Shown here in pieces: positions 1 to 8,749 of a stretch of 64,000 nucleotides of DNA. Each line of letters opens with the position of its first letter. The first letter of the stretch is position 1. Source of the stretch: JAJZVS01 sp963708095 (GTDB taxonomy: Bacteria > Pseudomonadota > Alphaproteobacteria > Acetobacterales > Acetobacteraceae); contig OY970182.1 in NCBI GenBank assembly GCA_963708095.1, positions 992,001-1,056,000 of the forward strand. The letters are read 5' to 3'. The notes below the pieces were generated by a model. The model was not told the DNA's origin. It saw only the letters and a program-made list of their open reading frames with translations, and made no database searches. The position numbers and the translations under genes are program-made.

Positions 1-165
1 AGCAAGGCCAGGGGACGCAAGGTCAGGGGACGCAAGGCCAGGGGACGCTGCCCCCAGCCCCCCACCCACGCCCGTGCCGCCACCCGCCGAGCCGCGACAC
101 CCCCCACACGCTCGGAACCAGCGGACGGGGTCCAGGGGGCGGCGCCCCCTTGCCTTGTTGTTGCA
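1..165. repeat. Composite GC-rich intergenic repeat
   Basis: Three tandem copies of a block close to AAGGCCAGGGGACGC open the window. At about 120-165 an inverted partner follows (GGGGTCCAGGGGGCGG and a CCTTG end). The same family recurs at 17195-17290, 18576-18634, 27835-28172 and 57027-57100. It is non-coding by eye. From 166 to 368 I see no gene and no clear signal. Confidence 0.7.
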
Positions 166-368
166 GGATCGGACCCTTCGCCGATTGGTATCACGTGTCC
201 CCCCACTCCCCCTCGCCGCACGTATGTTCCCACGGTCGATCTTAGGCGGGTCGGCGCGGGCGTGGAGCGAGCCCCGCGCGCGACGGTCGGATGCGCTGCC
301 GTGGCGGTCGTCGCGTTCGCGGCCGCCGCCTGTTCCGCGCGGCGCGGCGGTCGCGATCTACGGCGTTT

Positions 369-674
369 CTACAGCCAGTGCGCAGGCACCCATTGATAGG
401 CACCGCTCGGGTTCTGGCGCCACCAGCCGGGCATGAACATGCCGCCGTGGCCGTCGCGGGGGACATAGCGACCGGGCTGCCAGACGTAGCCCGCGCCGGT
501 CCAATTCCAGTGGCCCGGTTCCCACAGCAACGGAACGGCGGTGACCGGCGGCTTCGGAATCACCTCCGGCTGCGGCGGGGGCACCGGCGGATAGGGATAG
601 CCGGCGGTCGTGGCGGCGCACCCGCCGAGCAGGGTGAGGCCGAGCAGCGCGGCAGCGATCGTCGGGACTCTCAT
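369..674 (-). CDS. Small proline/tryptophan-rich lipoprotein
   Basis: The product is 101 aa. The start is set at the ATG opening MRVPTIAAALLG, which gives a clean lipoprotein signal with lipobox LLGGC, so Cys18 would be the acylated residue. Upstream ATGs would bury the signal. The mature part is a Pro-rich spacer followed by repeated Trp/Pro motifs (WEPGHWNW, YVWQPGRYV, PGWWRQ, YQWVPAHW). These resemble the YXWXQ-type repeats of small alphaproteobacterial outer-membrane or periplasmic proteins. No enzymatic function can be read from it. Confidence 0.72.
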   Translation of the reverse strand: MRVPTIAAALLGLTLLGGCAATTAGYPYPPVPPPQPEVIPKPPVTAVPLLWEPGHWNWTGAGYVWQPGRYVPRDGHGGMFMPGWWRQNPSGAYQWVPAHWL

Positions 675-831
675 CGGGCCTGATTGCCTCCGGATCGATG
701 GTGAAGGGTACCGATGGTGAGGGGGTACCGGCATTGCAGACATGGCGCGACGGAGCCGGGCTGTCCATGCCCGGCCCCTCGCCCCGCGGTGTTCGTCCTG
801 CTGCGTCCCGTCGAGGCACCGGTGCCCCCGG

Positions 832-1998
832 CTACGCCGGTTCTGCCAGCAGGAGCGTGACCACCGCCTGGGCGGCGATGCCCTCGCCGCGGCCTGTAAA
901 GCCGAGTCGCTCGGTGGTGGTGGCCTTCACCGACACGCGCCCGATCGGCACATCGAGCAGTTCGGCCAGACGGGCGCGCATCGCCGGAGCGTGCGGGGTG
1001 ATCTTCGGGCGCTCGCAGATCAGCGTCACGTCGGCGTGCGTCAGGATACCGCCGCGCGCGGCGATGCGCTCGGCGGCGTGGCGCAGGAAGCGGGCGCTGT
1101 CGGCGTCCTTCCAGGCGGCTTCGGAGGGCGGGAAATGGCGGCCGATGTCGCCCTCGGCCAGCGCGCCGTAGATCGCATCGCAGAGGGCGTGCAGACCGAC
1201 GTCGGCATCGGAATGGCCGGCGAGCGCCCGTTCGTGCGGGATCGTCACGCCGCACAGGATCAGCGGACGATCGCCGGCGGCGGTTGCGGCGGGGACGAAG
1301 GCATGCACGTCGAAGCCGGTGCCGACCCGGGGCAGCAGGGCCGGCAGCAGGGCGCGTTCCAGGCGCATCAGGTCCTCGGGCCAGGTGAGCTTGATGTTGT
1401 CCTCGGCACCCGGGACGATCGCGACGGCGAGGCCCGCGGCCTCCAGCAGGGCAGCGTCGTCGGTGGCGGTGGTGTCCCCGGCCGCATGGGCGGCGCGATG
1501 GGCCTCGTGCAGGACGGCGAAACGGAACGCCTGCGGGGTCTGCGCGCGCACGAGGCCGGCGCGGGCGACGGTGGCGGCGATGCGGCCGGCCTCGACCCGC
1601 TTCAGCGTGTCGGCTACCGGCACGGCGGGAATCGCGCCCGGCGCGTCGGCCAGGGCGGCGAGCAGGGCATCGATGGTGCCTGCCGGGATGATCGGGCGGG
1701 CGGCGTCGTGGACCAGGACGACGTCGGGGGCGTGCAGGGCCAGCGCCTCCAGCCCGGCGCGGACGCTCGTCTGGCGCGTGACGCCGCCGGGAACCGGGGG
1801 AAGATGGGGGATGCCGGCGAGGGCTGCTTCGATCGCCGCCGCCTCTCCCACCGGCTGCAGCAGCGTGGCGTGGGCGGCGAGGGCGCGCGCGGCGTGGCGC
1901 ATCACCGGCTGACCGGCGAGGGTGAGGAATTGCTTCGGGGTCTCGGCCCCGAACCGGCTGCCGGAGCCGGCCGCGACCAGGAGGGCGGCGATGCGCAT
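832..1998 (-). CDS. ispDF: Bifunctional IspD/IspF of the MEP isoprenoid pathway
   Basis: This is a 388-aa fusion of 2-C-methyl-D-erythritol 4-phosphate cytidylyltransferase (about residues 1-225) and 2-C-methyl-D-erythritol 2,4-cyclodiphosphate synthase (about 230-388). The IspD half shows the CTP loop AAGSGSRFG followed by PKQF, then VLVHDAARP. The IspF half shows the metal-binding GFDVHAF and the HSDADVGLHALCDA block, and ends with the conserved VKATTTE motif. The fused form is typical of many alphaproteobacteria. The start is the ATG directly before RIAALLVAAGSG; longer frames upstream look non-coding. Confidence 0.95.
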   Translation of the reverse strand: MRIAALLVAAGSGSRFGAETPKQFLTLAGQPVMRHAARALAAHATLLQPVGEAAAIEAALAGIPHLPPVPGGVTRQTSVRAGLEALALHAPDVVLVHDAARPIIPAGTIDALLAALADAPGAIPAVPVADTLKRVEAGRIAATVARAGLVRAQTPQAFRFAVLHEAHRAAHAAGDTTATDDAALLEAAGLAVAIVPGAEDNIKLTWPEDLMRLERALLPALLPRVGTGFDVHAFVPAATAAGDRPLILCGVTIPHERALAGHSDADVGLHALCDAIYGALAEGDIGRHFPPSEAAWKDADSARFLRHAAERIAARGGILTHADVTLICERPKITPHAPAMRARLAELLDVPIGRVSVKATTTERLGFTGRGEGIAAQAVVTLLLAEPA

Positions 1999-2179
1999 GG
2001 CGGGGCTTTGCGGCGCCGGACGGACGGCGTCAACCTTGGGGTGGAGCGGATGCTCGGTTCGGCGGGGCGGATGCGGCGGGCTTGCGCGGCCGCGCCTCGT
2101 TCGCACCACCACCGGGAAATCGGCGGGACGCGCCCCCCAGGCCGGTTCCAATCCGCGGCGGAGGGCCTACACTCCGGCC

Positions 2180-2374
2180 ATGCGGATTTTCGTCGCGATC
2201 CTGGCCGGGCTGGCGATGTTGGGCGTGCTCGGCGTCCTGGCCGCCGGGCTGATCGGCGTGGCGCGCGGCGGCGGCGATCCCGAACGGTCGAACCGGCTGA
2301 TGCGCTGGCGGGTGATGCTGCAGGGCGCCGCGATCCTGTTCATCGTCCTGCTGCTGTGGCTGCTGCGTTCGTAG
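2180..2374 (+). CDS. Small two-helix membrane protein (HIG1-like)
   Basis: The product is 64 aa with two hydrophobic segments, about residues 3-28 and 47-62. They are joined by a short basic loop (PERSNRLMRWRVMLQG), the signature of the bacterial twin-transmembrane/HIG1-type proteins often associated with respiratory complexes. It faces the GNAT gene and their 3' ends overlap by 35 nt. The role is inferred from family resemblance only. Confidence 0.75.
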   Translation: MRIFVAILAGLAMLGVLGVLAAGLIGVARGGGDPERSNRLMRWRVMLQGAAILFIVLLLWLLRS

Positions 2375-3359
2375 GCTGCCGGTAGAAGATCACCGTATCG
2401 CCGAGCGACCCGTCGGGGTTCCGCGCGTAGCCCGGAATGCGGCCGGCTTCGGTCCAGCCGGCGGCGCGGTACAGCGCCTCGCCGGCATCGCCCGCGCGCG
2501 TGTCGAGCGTCAGCAGGCTGCGGCCGGCCGCGACGGCCTCGGCCTCCGCGCGGGCCAGCAGGGCGCGGCCCATGCCACGGCGGCGATGCGCGGGATCGAC
2601 CAGCAGCTTCTTGACCTCGGCCCGGTGCGGCTGGTTCGGAGGTGTGTCCAGATCGAGCATCACCACCCCGGCCAGCACGCCGTCCGCCCAGCCCGCCAGC
2701 AGCACCCGCCGCCCTTCCGCCGCGGCCCGCGCCCGCTCGCGCCAATACGCCCGCGCGACGTCGCGGCCGAGCGGGGAGAGGAACGAAACCGATGCCCCGG
2801 CCGCCACGCAATCGACCAGCAGCGCCGCCAGCCGCGGCACCGCGGAAGCCGCGGCCGCGGCGTCCAGCACCGCGATCCCCGCCAGCGGCTTGGCGTAGCC
2901 GTATTCCAGCGAGTGTGACAGATCGTTCAACGGACGGATCGGTCCGGCGCGCAGGTAGGAATGTTTCTCATAGAACCGATGCGCACGTTCGAACCTCGTG
3001 TCCGAGCATAGCACCAGGCGGGCGGCGCCGGCGGCGATCGCGTGTGCCTCGGCCACGGCCAGCAGGCGCGCCGCAAGGCCACTGCCGCGCTGCGCACGAT
3101 CGAGGTAGACGCGGCAGATTTCCCACGCCCCCTCCGCCTCCGGGCGGGTCGCGACCATGCCGACCAGACGCCCTTGCGCGTCGTCCGCCGCCCACAGCGC
3201 GCCGCCCTGGCGAGCGTAGTAGGTGGCGAGCGCGCGCAGTTCCGGCACCTCGCCGTCCAGGTCGAACACGATCCCAGGGTATTCGCTCCAGCAGGCGCGA
3301 ATCAGGGCGATGAACCCGGCCGCGTCGGCATCCCGACCCGGCCGGATCGTGGTGTTCAC
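2340..3359 (-). CDS. Tandem GNAT-family acetyltransferase
   Basis: The 339-aa protein has two GNAT domains. The N-terminal one (about 1-155) has an R-G-S-G-L-A acetyl-CoA loop near residue 91. The C-terminal one (about 165-330) has the R-R-R-G-M-G loop near 260. Both have the ...FYE / LYRAAGW-like C-terminal strand. The substrate cannot be predicted. The start overlaps the stop of the upstream aminotransferase by 4 nt (ATGA), so it is translationally coupled and last in the aminotransferase run. Confidence 0.85.
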   Translation of the reverse strand: MNTTIRPGRDADAAGFIALIRACWSEYPGIVFDLDGEVPELRALATYYARQGGALWAADDAQGRLVGMVATRPEAEGAWEICRVYLDRAQRGSGLAARLLAVAEAHAIAAGAARLVLCSDTRFERAHRFYEKHSYLRAGPIRPLNDLSHSLEYGYAKPLAGIAVLDAAAAASAVPRLAALLVDCVAAGASVSFLSPLGRDVARAYWRERARAAAEGRRVLLAGWADGVLAGVVMLDLDTPPNQPHRAEVKKLLVDPAHRRRGMGRALLARAEAEAVAAGRSLLTLDTRAGDAGEALYRAAGWTEAGRIPGYARNPDGSLGDTVIFYRQPTNAAATAAGR

Positions 3360-4558
3360 CGCAGGCTCTCGCAGAACGCCCGGATGCGGCGGCAGCCTTC
3401 CACCAGCACGGATTCTTCCGACGCGGTGCTGACCCGCACGTAGGGGCTCATGCCGTAGGAGGATCCGGGGACCAGCGCCACATGGGATTCCTCCAGCAGC
3501 GCGCGGGTGAAATCCTCATCCGTCGCGAGCTTGCGCCCGCCCGGGGTGGTCTTGTCGAGGCAGCCGGCGACGTTCGGGAACACGTAGAACGCGCCTTCGG
3601 GCTTGTGGCAATTGAGCCCCGGCGCCGCATTCAGCATCTCCACCGCGACGTCCCGCCGGCGCTGGTAGGCGGCGATCATCTCGGCCACGCCTTCCTGCGG
3701 CCCGTCCAGCGCGGCAGCGGCGGCGGCCTGGCCGACCGAGGACACGCCGGCGGTGATCTGCCCCTGCATGTTCACCATCGCCTTGATCAGCGATTTCGGA
3801 CCGGCCGCGAAACCGATGCGCCAGCCGGTCATGGCGTAGGTCTTGGAGACGCCGCTGATCGTCACGGTGCGCTCGGCCAGGTCCGGCGCGACCGCGGCCA
3901 TGGTGGCGTGGCGGAAGCCGTCGAACAGCAGGTGCTCGTACATGTCGTCCGACATGATCCAGAGGTCGGGATGCCGGCGCAGCACGGTGGCGATCGCGCC
4001 CAGGTCGTCGGCCGAGCAGGCGGCGCCGGAGGGGTTGTTCGGATTGTTCAGGATCAGCCACTTGGACCGCGGCGTGATCGCCGCCTCGATATCCTCCGCC
4101 CGCGGCTTGAAGCCGTTGTTCTGCGGACAGGGCACGAACACCGGTACGCCGTCGAGCAGGGTCGTCATCAGCGGGTAGGCATTCCACGACGGGACCGGAA
4201 TGACCACCTCGTCGCCCGGATCGACGGTGGCGGCGAGCGCGTTGTAGATGCACTGCTTGCCGCCGTTGCCGACGCTGATCTGGTCGAGTCCGAAATCAAG
4301 CCCCGCATCGCGGCGGAACTTGCGCTGGATCGCGGCTTTCAGCGCCGGCGTACCGTCCTGCGGCGGATACTTCGTCTCCCCGCGCAGCGCGGCCTGGTAG
4401 CCGGCCTCGATCGCCGGGCGCGGGGTAGCGAAAGCCGGTTCTCCCAAGGTCAGCGCGACCACGTCGACGCCCTGCGCGCGCAGCTCGCGCGCGCGCAGGG
4501 TCATCATCGTGCTGGCTGCGACCTGAACGCGGGAAACCCGCGCGGCCAGTGCCGGCAT
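3356..4558 (-). CDS. Class I PLP-dependent aminotransferase (AspC-like), copy 1
   Basis: The 400-aa fold-type I aminotransferase shows the PLP lysine in SGVSKTYAMTGWRIGF, the NNPNNPSG motif and the C-terminal Arg in YVRVS that binds the substrate carboxylate. It is most like the aspartate/prephenate aminotransferase branch (I-gamma). Its start overlaps the stop of the paralogue at 4558-5760 by one base (TGATG), so the pair is an operon and probably a tandem duplication. Substrate differences between the copies cannot be read from sequence. Confidence 0.9.
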   Translation of the reverse strand: MPALAARVSRVQVAASTMMTLRARELRAQGVDVVALTLGEPAFATPRPAIEAGYQAALRGETKYPPQDGTPALKAAIQRKFRRDAGLDFGLDQISVGNGGKQCIYNALAATVDPGDEVVIPVPSWNAYPLMTTLLDGVPVFVPCPQNNGFKPRAEDIEAAITPRSKWLILNNPNNPSGAACSADDLGAIATVLRRHPDLWIMSDDMYEHLLFDGFRHATMAAVAPDLAERTVTISGVSKTYAMTGWRIGFAAGPKSLIKAMVNMQGQITAGVSSVGQAAAAAALDGPQEGVAEMIAAYQRRRDVAVEMLNAAPGLNCHKPEGAFYVFPNVAGCLDKTTPGGRKLATDEDFTRALLEESHVALVPGSSYGMSPYVRVSTASEESVLVEGCRRIRAFCESLR

Positions 4559-5760
4559 CAGGACAGGCTCGCGCAGAAACGCTGGATGCGCTTGCAGGCT
4601 TCGGTCAGGGTGTCCATGTCGGATGCGTAGCTGACCCGGAAATGATCCGGATGGCAGAACGCCGCGCCGTGCACGGTGGCGACCCCCTCCTCCTCCAGAA
4701 GCGCGGTGACGAACGCCTCATCGTTCGCGATCTTCTTGCCCCCGCGGGTGGTCTTGCCGAGGCAGCCGTGCATGCCGGGATAGACGTAGAACGCGCCTTC
4801 CGGCTTGTGGCACGTGAGGCCCGGGGCGGCGTTCAGCATCTCCACCACGAGGTCGCGGCGATCCTGGTAGGCGAGGCGCATGACTTCGATGCTGTCCTGC
4901 TGGCCGGTGAGGGCTTCGACCGCGGCGGCCTGGCTGATCGAGGACGGGTTGGAGGTGGACTGGCTCTGCAGCTTGTCCATCGCCTTGATGAGCGGCACCG
5001 GGGCGCCGGCGAAACCGATGCGCCAGCCGGTCATCGCATAGGCCTTGGAGCAGCCGTTCATCGTGAGCGTGCGGTCGCGCAGGCGCGGCTCGACTTCCAG
5101 GATGGTGGCCGGCCTGAAGCCGTCGTAGGCGAGCTTTTCATAGATGTCGTCGGTGAACACCCAGACGTCCGGATGGCGCATCAGCACCTCGCAGATCGGG
5201 CGCAGTTCGTCCGCGTTGTAGGCGGCGCCGGTGGGGTTGCAGGGATTGTTGAACATGAACCACTTGGTGCGCGGGGTAATCGCGGCTTCCAGGTCCTCGG
5301 CGCGCAGCTTGAAGCCGTTGTTCTGCCCGCAGGGGACCAGCACCGGCTTGCCCTCGGCGAGGGAGACGATGTCGGGGTAGGTCACCCAGCACGGGCTCGG
5401 GATGATGACCTCGTCGCCCGAGCCGACGGTCGCCAGCATGGCGTTGAAGATCACCTGCTTGCCGCCGGTGGAGATGATGATCTCCTCCGGCTTGTAATCG
5501 AGGCCCGAGTCGCGGCGGAATTTCTCGGCGACGGCTTTGCGCAGCGCGGGGGTGCCGGCGACGTCGGTGTATTTGGTCTCGCCGGCCTCGATGGCGCGGA
5601 TGGCGGCCTGCTTGACGTTGGGCGGCGTGTCGAAGTCGGGCTCGCCCTGCGACAGGCTGATCACGTCGCGGCCCTGCGCCTGGAGGGCGCGGGCGACGGT
5701 GGAGATCGCGATCGTCAGGCTGGGGCTGATGCGGTCGAGGCGGTCGGAGGTCAGTTTCAT
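4558..5760 (-). CDS. Class I PLP-dependent aminotransferase (AspC-like), copy 2
   Basis: The 400-aa protein starts at the ATG before KLTSDRLDRISPS. It has the classical SLSQGEPDFDTP N-terminal block, the PLP lysine in NGCSKAYAMTGWRIGF, FNNPCNPTGAAY, and the substrate Arg in HFRVS. It is first in a three-gene overlapping run (this gene, its paralogue, then GNAT). The two copies share length and motif order but differ in the residues before the PLP lysine (NGC here, SGV in copy 1). Aspartate transamination is the likely reaction by family. Confidence 0.92.
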   Translation of the reverse strand: MKLTSDRLDRISPSLTIAISTVARALQAQGRDVISLSQGEPDFDTPPNVKQAAIRAIEAGETKYTDVAGTPALRKAVAEKFRRDSGLDYKPEEIIISTGGKQVIFNAMLATVGSGDEVIIPSPCWVTYPDIVSLAEGKPVLVPCGQNNGFKLRAEDLEAAITPRTKWFMFNNPCNPTGAAYNADELRPICEVLMRHPDVWVFTDDIYEKLAYDGFRPATILEVEPRLRDRTLTMNGCSKAYAMTGWRIGFAGAPVPLIKAMDKLQSQSTSNPSSISQAAAVEALTGQQDSIEVMRLAYQDRRDLVVEMLNAAPGLTCHKPEGAFYVYPGMHGCLGKTTRGGKKIANDEAFVTALLEEEGVATVHGAAFCHPDHFRVSYASDMDTLTEACKRIQRFCASLS

Positions 5761-5851
5761 GGGGGCAAGGCCTGCAGGTGGCTCGGAGGAACGGGGGCAG
5801 AACTTATCGGAGGTAGCGGGCCGGGGCAATCTGCCGAGGGGCCGTGCGGGC

Positions 5852-5945
5852 CCTTCTTCTTCCCTCCCCTTGCGGCAAGGGCCGGGGAAGGGTGCCGGCG
5901 GCACCAACCCCCGGGCCGTCGGCACGGCTCCCCCGACGGACGGAT
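5852..5945. repeat. Partial intergenic palindromic repeat
   Basis: This is a copy of a second repeat family: CCCTCCCCTTGCGG... followed by GGGGAAGGGTGCCGG and a CGGCACGGCTCCCCCG arm. It lies between the divergent aminotransferase and glycosyltransferase genes. Relatives occur at 24432-24513 and 26547-26645. It may overlap the promoter region of either gene. Confidence 0.5.
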
Positions 5946-5996
5946 CGGCTCAAAAACCGTCATTGCCAGGCACGGCGCCAGATGGCAGGCAGCGCC

Positions 5997-7046
5997 ATGC
6001 GCCTCATGCAGATCATGGCAAGCCGCGCCCTGGGCGGGGCGGAAACCTACGCCGTCGACATGATGCTGGCCCTGCATCGCGCCGGCGTCGATCAATGCGT
6101 CGTCACGCCGGCCGACGCGCCGCGCACCGCCGAGCTCGCCGCCGCCGGCGTGCGGGTCGCACCCGACCCCCTCGCCCTCCACCTGCGCTTCCGCCAGCGC
6201 GCCGCGCTGGGCCGGCTGATCCGCGCCGAGCGGCCGGATGTGATCCACTGCTGGATGCGCCGCGCCGCCAGCCTGTTGCCCCCCGGACGGCCGGCGCCGA
6301 CGGTCGGTTGGTTCGGCGGCTATTACGATCCGGCGCGTTTCGCGCGCTGCGACTGGCTGATCGGCGTGACGCCGGGGATCATTGCGCATATGGTGGAAAA
6401 AGGTGTCGCGGCGGACCGGGCGGTCTACGTGCCCACGTTTCCTTCGATCGTTCCCGCGCCGCCGATCGATCGTACCGTACTCGGAACGCCCGCCGCGGCG
6501 CGCGTGGTGCTCGCGCTGTCGCGGCTGCATCCGAAGAAGGGGCTGGATACATTGCTGGAGGCGATGGCCGCGCTGGGGCCGGACTATCATCTATGGCTGG
6601 CCGGCGAAGGCGAACTGCGCGGCGCGCTGGAGGCGCAGGCGCGTCGGCTCGGCCTCGGTGCGCGAGTGCATTTCCTCGGTTGGCGCACCGACCGCGCGGC
6701 GCTGCTCGGGGCGGCCGATGTCTGCGTGCTGCCGTCGCGCTACGAGCCGTTCGGCACGGTGATCCTGGAAGCCTGGGCCGCAAAGGTGCCTCTGGTCGCG
6801 GCCGCGAGCGCCGGGCCGGCGGCGACGGTGACGGATGGAGAGACCGGGCTGCTGGTGCCGATCGACGATGCCCAGGCCCTCGCCGCCGCGCTGCGCCGCG
6901 CGGCCGAGGAGACCGCGTTGCGCGCCCGGCTGGTCGCCGGCGGTCACGCCGCCTATCTGCGCGACTACACACAAGAAAGCGTCACCGCACAGATGCTGGC
7001 GGCGTATCGCCGGATACTCGCCCCCGCCCCCGGGGATCGGGCGTGA
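5997..7046 (+). CDS. GT4-family glycosyltransferase
   Basis: The 349-aa GT-B glycosyltransferase has the N-terminal donor-loop start ALGGAETYAVDM, the interdomain LSRLHPKKGLDTLLEA block, and the retaining-GT4 E-x7-E motif in EPFGTVILEAWA near residues 256-264. I chose the ATG before RLMQIMASR; the frame upstream runs through repeat-derived sequence. Its stop overlaps the GTG of the following methyltransferase, so the two form an operon. It probably adds a sugar to a surface glycan or lipid-linked intermediate in the cytoplasm; donor and acceptor are unknown. Confidence 0.88.
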   Translation: MRLMQIMASRALGGAETYAVDMMLALHRAGVDQCVVTPADAPRTAELAAAGVRVAPDPLALHLRFRQRAALGRLIRAERPDVIHCWMRRAASLLPPGRPAPTVGWFGGYYDPARFARCDWLIGVTPGIIAHMVEKGVAADRAVYVPTFPSIVPAPPIDRTVLGTPAAARVVLALSRLHPKKGLDTLLEAMAALGPDYHLWLAGEGELRGALEAQARRLGLGARVHFLGWRTDRAALLGAADVCVLPSRYEPFGTVILEAWAAKVPLVAAASAGPAATVTDGETGLLVPIDDAQALAAALRRAAEETALRARLVAGGHAAYLRDYTQESVTAQMLAAYRRILAPAPGDRA

Positions 7047-7780
7047 CCGCGGTGGATCCGGCATTCGCCCGCAACCGCCGGTTCTACGACCCGCTGTGGG
7101 CCGCGGCGCAGTTGATCCCGCCGGAACGGTTCAACACCTGGCGGTTGATCCGCCGCCTGCTGCCGCCGGCGAGCGGCGCGCGGCTGGAGATCGGCCCCGG
7201 GCTGCGACCGCGGCTGCCGCTGGCCGACAGCGACTTCCTCGACGCCAGCCCCGCCGCCACGGCGGTGCTGCGCGTGGCGGGTGGACGCGCAGTGGTGGGC
7301 TCCGCCGACGCGCTGCCGTACCGGGACGGAGCGTTCGGGCTGATCGTGGCGCTCGATGTGATCGAGCATGTGGACGACGACGCGGCAGCCTTCGCCGAGC
7401 TCACCAGGGTGGCAGCGCCGGGCGCGGCGCTCGTGCTGTCGGTGCCGCTCGACCCGGGACGCTGGAGCCGGTTCGACGAGGCAGTCGGGCATTGCCGCCG
7501 CTATCGGATCGACGAATTGGGAGGCGTTCTCGCCCGCCTCGGCTGGCGGGTGGAGGCCAGCGCATCCTTTGGCCTGCGTCCGCGCATGCCGGGGTTGGCG
7601 GCAGCGGGAATGTGGATGCTGGCGCATCATCCGGCGCGGGCGATATGGTGGTACAATCGCCTGCTGCCCCGGGTGCTGCGCCGCCAGCCGCGTCTTGCGA
7701 CCGTCCCCGGTCTCGCGATACCCACGGGACGCACCGACGAGGTGCTGCTCATCGCCCGGCTGCAGACGATGAGCCATTGA
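7043..7780 (+). CDS. SAM-dependent class I methyltransferase
   Basis: The 245-aa protein starts at the GTG that overlaps the glycosyltransferase stop (GTGA). It has the SAM-binding LEIGPGLRPRLPL (motif I), ADALPYRDGAFGLIVALDVIEHV (motifs II/III, quoted in part as DALPYRDGAFG) and a C-terminal hydrophobic stretch typical of surface-glycan methyltransferases. By context it may methylate the glycan made by its neighbour; the substrate is not shown. The next 80 bases are AT-rich compared with the locus. Confidence 0.85.
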   Translation: MTAVDPAFARNRRFYDPLWAAAQLIPPERFNTWRLIRRLLPPASGARLEIGPGLRPRLPLADSDFLDASPAATAVLRVAGGRAVVGSADALPYRDGAFGLIVALDVIEHVDDDAAAFAELTRVAAPGAALVLSVPLDPGRWSRFDEAVGHCRRYRIDELGGVLARLGWRVEASASFGLRPRMPGLAAAGMWMLAHHPARAIWWYNRLLPRVLRRQPRLATVPGLAIPTGRTDEVLLIARLQTMSH

Positions 7781-7862
7781 TATAATACGAAATTCGCGAA
7801 ATACTAACGTGCATTTACGATTTGCAGGCAGGCACGCGCCGGCTAGTCTGCCGCGCATACGG

Positions 7863-8148
7863 ATGACGTCCGCCCTGCCCCCGCACCCTTGCCAGCGACC
7901 CGGGGGGCGCCGTCCATCCCGGCCCGGCCGCGTACGCGCGTGCCTTGCGGTGCTGCTGGTCGTCCTGGTCGCGATTATCGCCGCTACCTGTTACTGGTGG
8001 CTTACCCGCAACGAGATCGGCACCGACGACGCCTTCATCGACGGCCACGCCGTCACCGTCGCGCCGCAAGTCGCCGGCACCGTGGCAGCGCTGGCCGCGC
8101 GCGACAACCAGCGTGTGGCGGCCGGGCAGGCCCTGATCGAGATCGACC
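7863..8148 (+). pseudogene. Truncated HlyD/EmrA-type membrane fusion protein (N-terminus only)
   Basis: The 95 codons preserved contain a basic N-terminus, one transmembrane helix (about residues 27-48) and the hallmark TDDAFIDGHAVTVAPQVAGT followed by the first lipoyl/beta-barrel half (RVAAGQALIEID). EmrA-type proteins are about 350-400 aa, so roughly three quarters is missing. The frame then runs directly into the tail of an IS1380-like transposase. No partner pump (EmrB-like) is present. Confidence 0.82.
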
Positions 8149-8286
8149 AAGATCGGCGCCAAGATCGTCCGGCACGGGAGGTCGATCACGTTTCAGATGG
8201 CCGAGATGATGGTGCCCCGCGCGTTGTTCCAGCAGATACTCGATGCCGTTGCGATGCTGCGTCCGTTGCCACCGGTTCGATATTGA
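8149..8286 (+). mobile_element. Remnant of an IS1380-like transposase (C-terminus)
   Basis: In the frame starting at 8149, 45 codons and a TGA encode KIGAKIVRHGRSITFQMAEM and then MVPRALFQQILDAVAMLRPL. This matches the usual C-terminal tail of IS1380-type DDE transposases (RHGR..FQLAE..VPR.LF..IL). No start, catalytic residues or left end remain. It marks the breakpoint in the upstream HlyD gene. Confidence 0.65.
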
Positions 8287-8640
8287 GAGCCGCCGCAGTC
8301 ACTGGTCGCGCAGACTGTCGGCAGGGTAACTGCGTTCATTTGCCATCCGACACGGTCGAATCTCCGGTCAGATAGCAATCACCGACCGATGACGCTGGCC
8401 GCGGGCGTCCGCCCGGCACTTTCCCGTTGCAAGACCTGTCTGGAAGCAGGTCGCGGACCCCATCTGGACCAGCGCGGCACAGACCGCGCCAACCGGCTGG
8501 ACACATGACCACAGCCGCCCCTTAGGTCGGAAACCCGCTCACCCCGTTGCGCGTCGAGGGCCGTCCACACATGGCCGCGGCTCCGCGCGGCGCCCCGAGG
8601 AGGTCGGTCTTCCACCGGAAGTTTCCCGCCTCCGCACTGT
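8287..8640. other. Region without a recognisable gene
   Basis: This 354-base stretch follows the transposase tail. No frame on either strand gives a recognisable protein. It probably contains the IS right end and decayed DNA. Confidence 0.5.
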
Positions 8641-8669
8641 TGCAAGTGTCGCGATGTTCATGTATGATC
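8641..8669 (+). promoter_or_regulatory. Sigma70-type promoter of the acetyltransferase-fkbH-ACP operon
   Basis: The -35 is TTGCAA (8641-8646), the spacer is 17 bp and the -10 is TATGAT (8664-8669). It points at the gene starting at 8750, leaving a leader of about 75 nt. This is one of the best promoter matches in the window. Confidence 0.6.
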
Positions 8670-8749
8670 GGGCCAACGCCACTTTGACGCAGCCTTGAGG
8701 CATCAGCGGGCAAGTCGCTTACCGATCGATTCAGGCAGGCAGATGAGCA

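Noticed and set aside
742..2385. 547-codon plus-strand frame opposite ispDF
   Set aside because: It is an antisense shadow of a clearly recognised gene in GC-rich DNA, with a Gly/Arg-rich low-complexity product.
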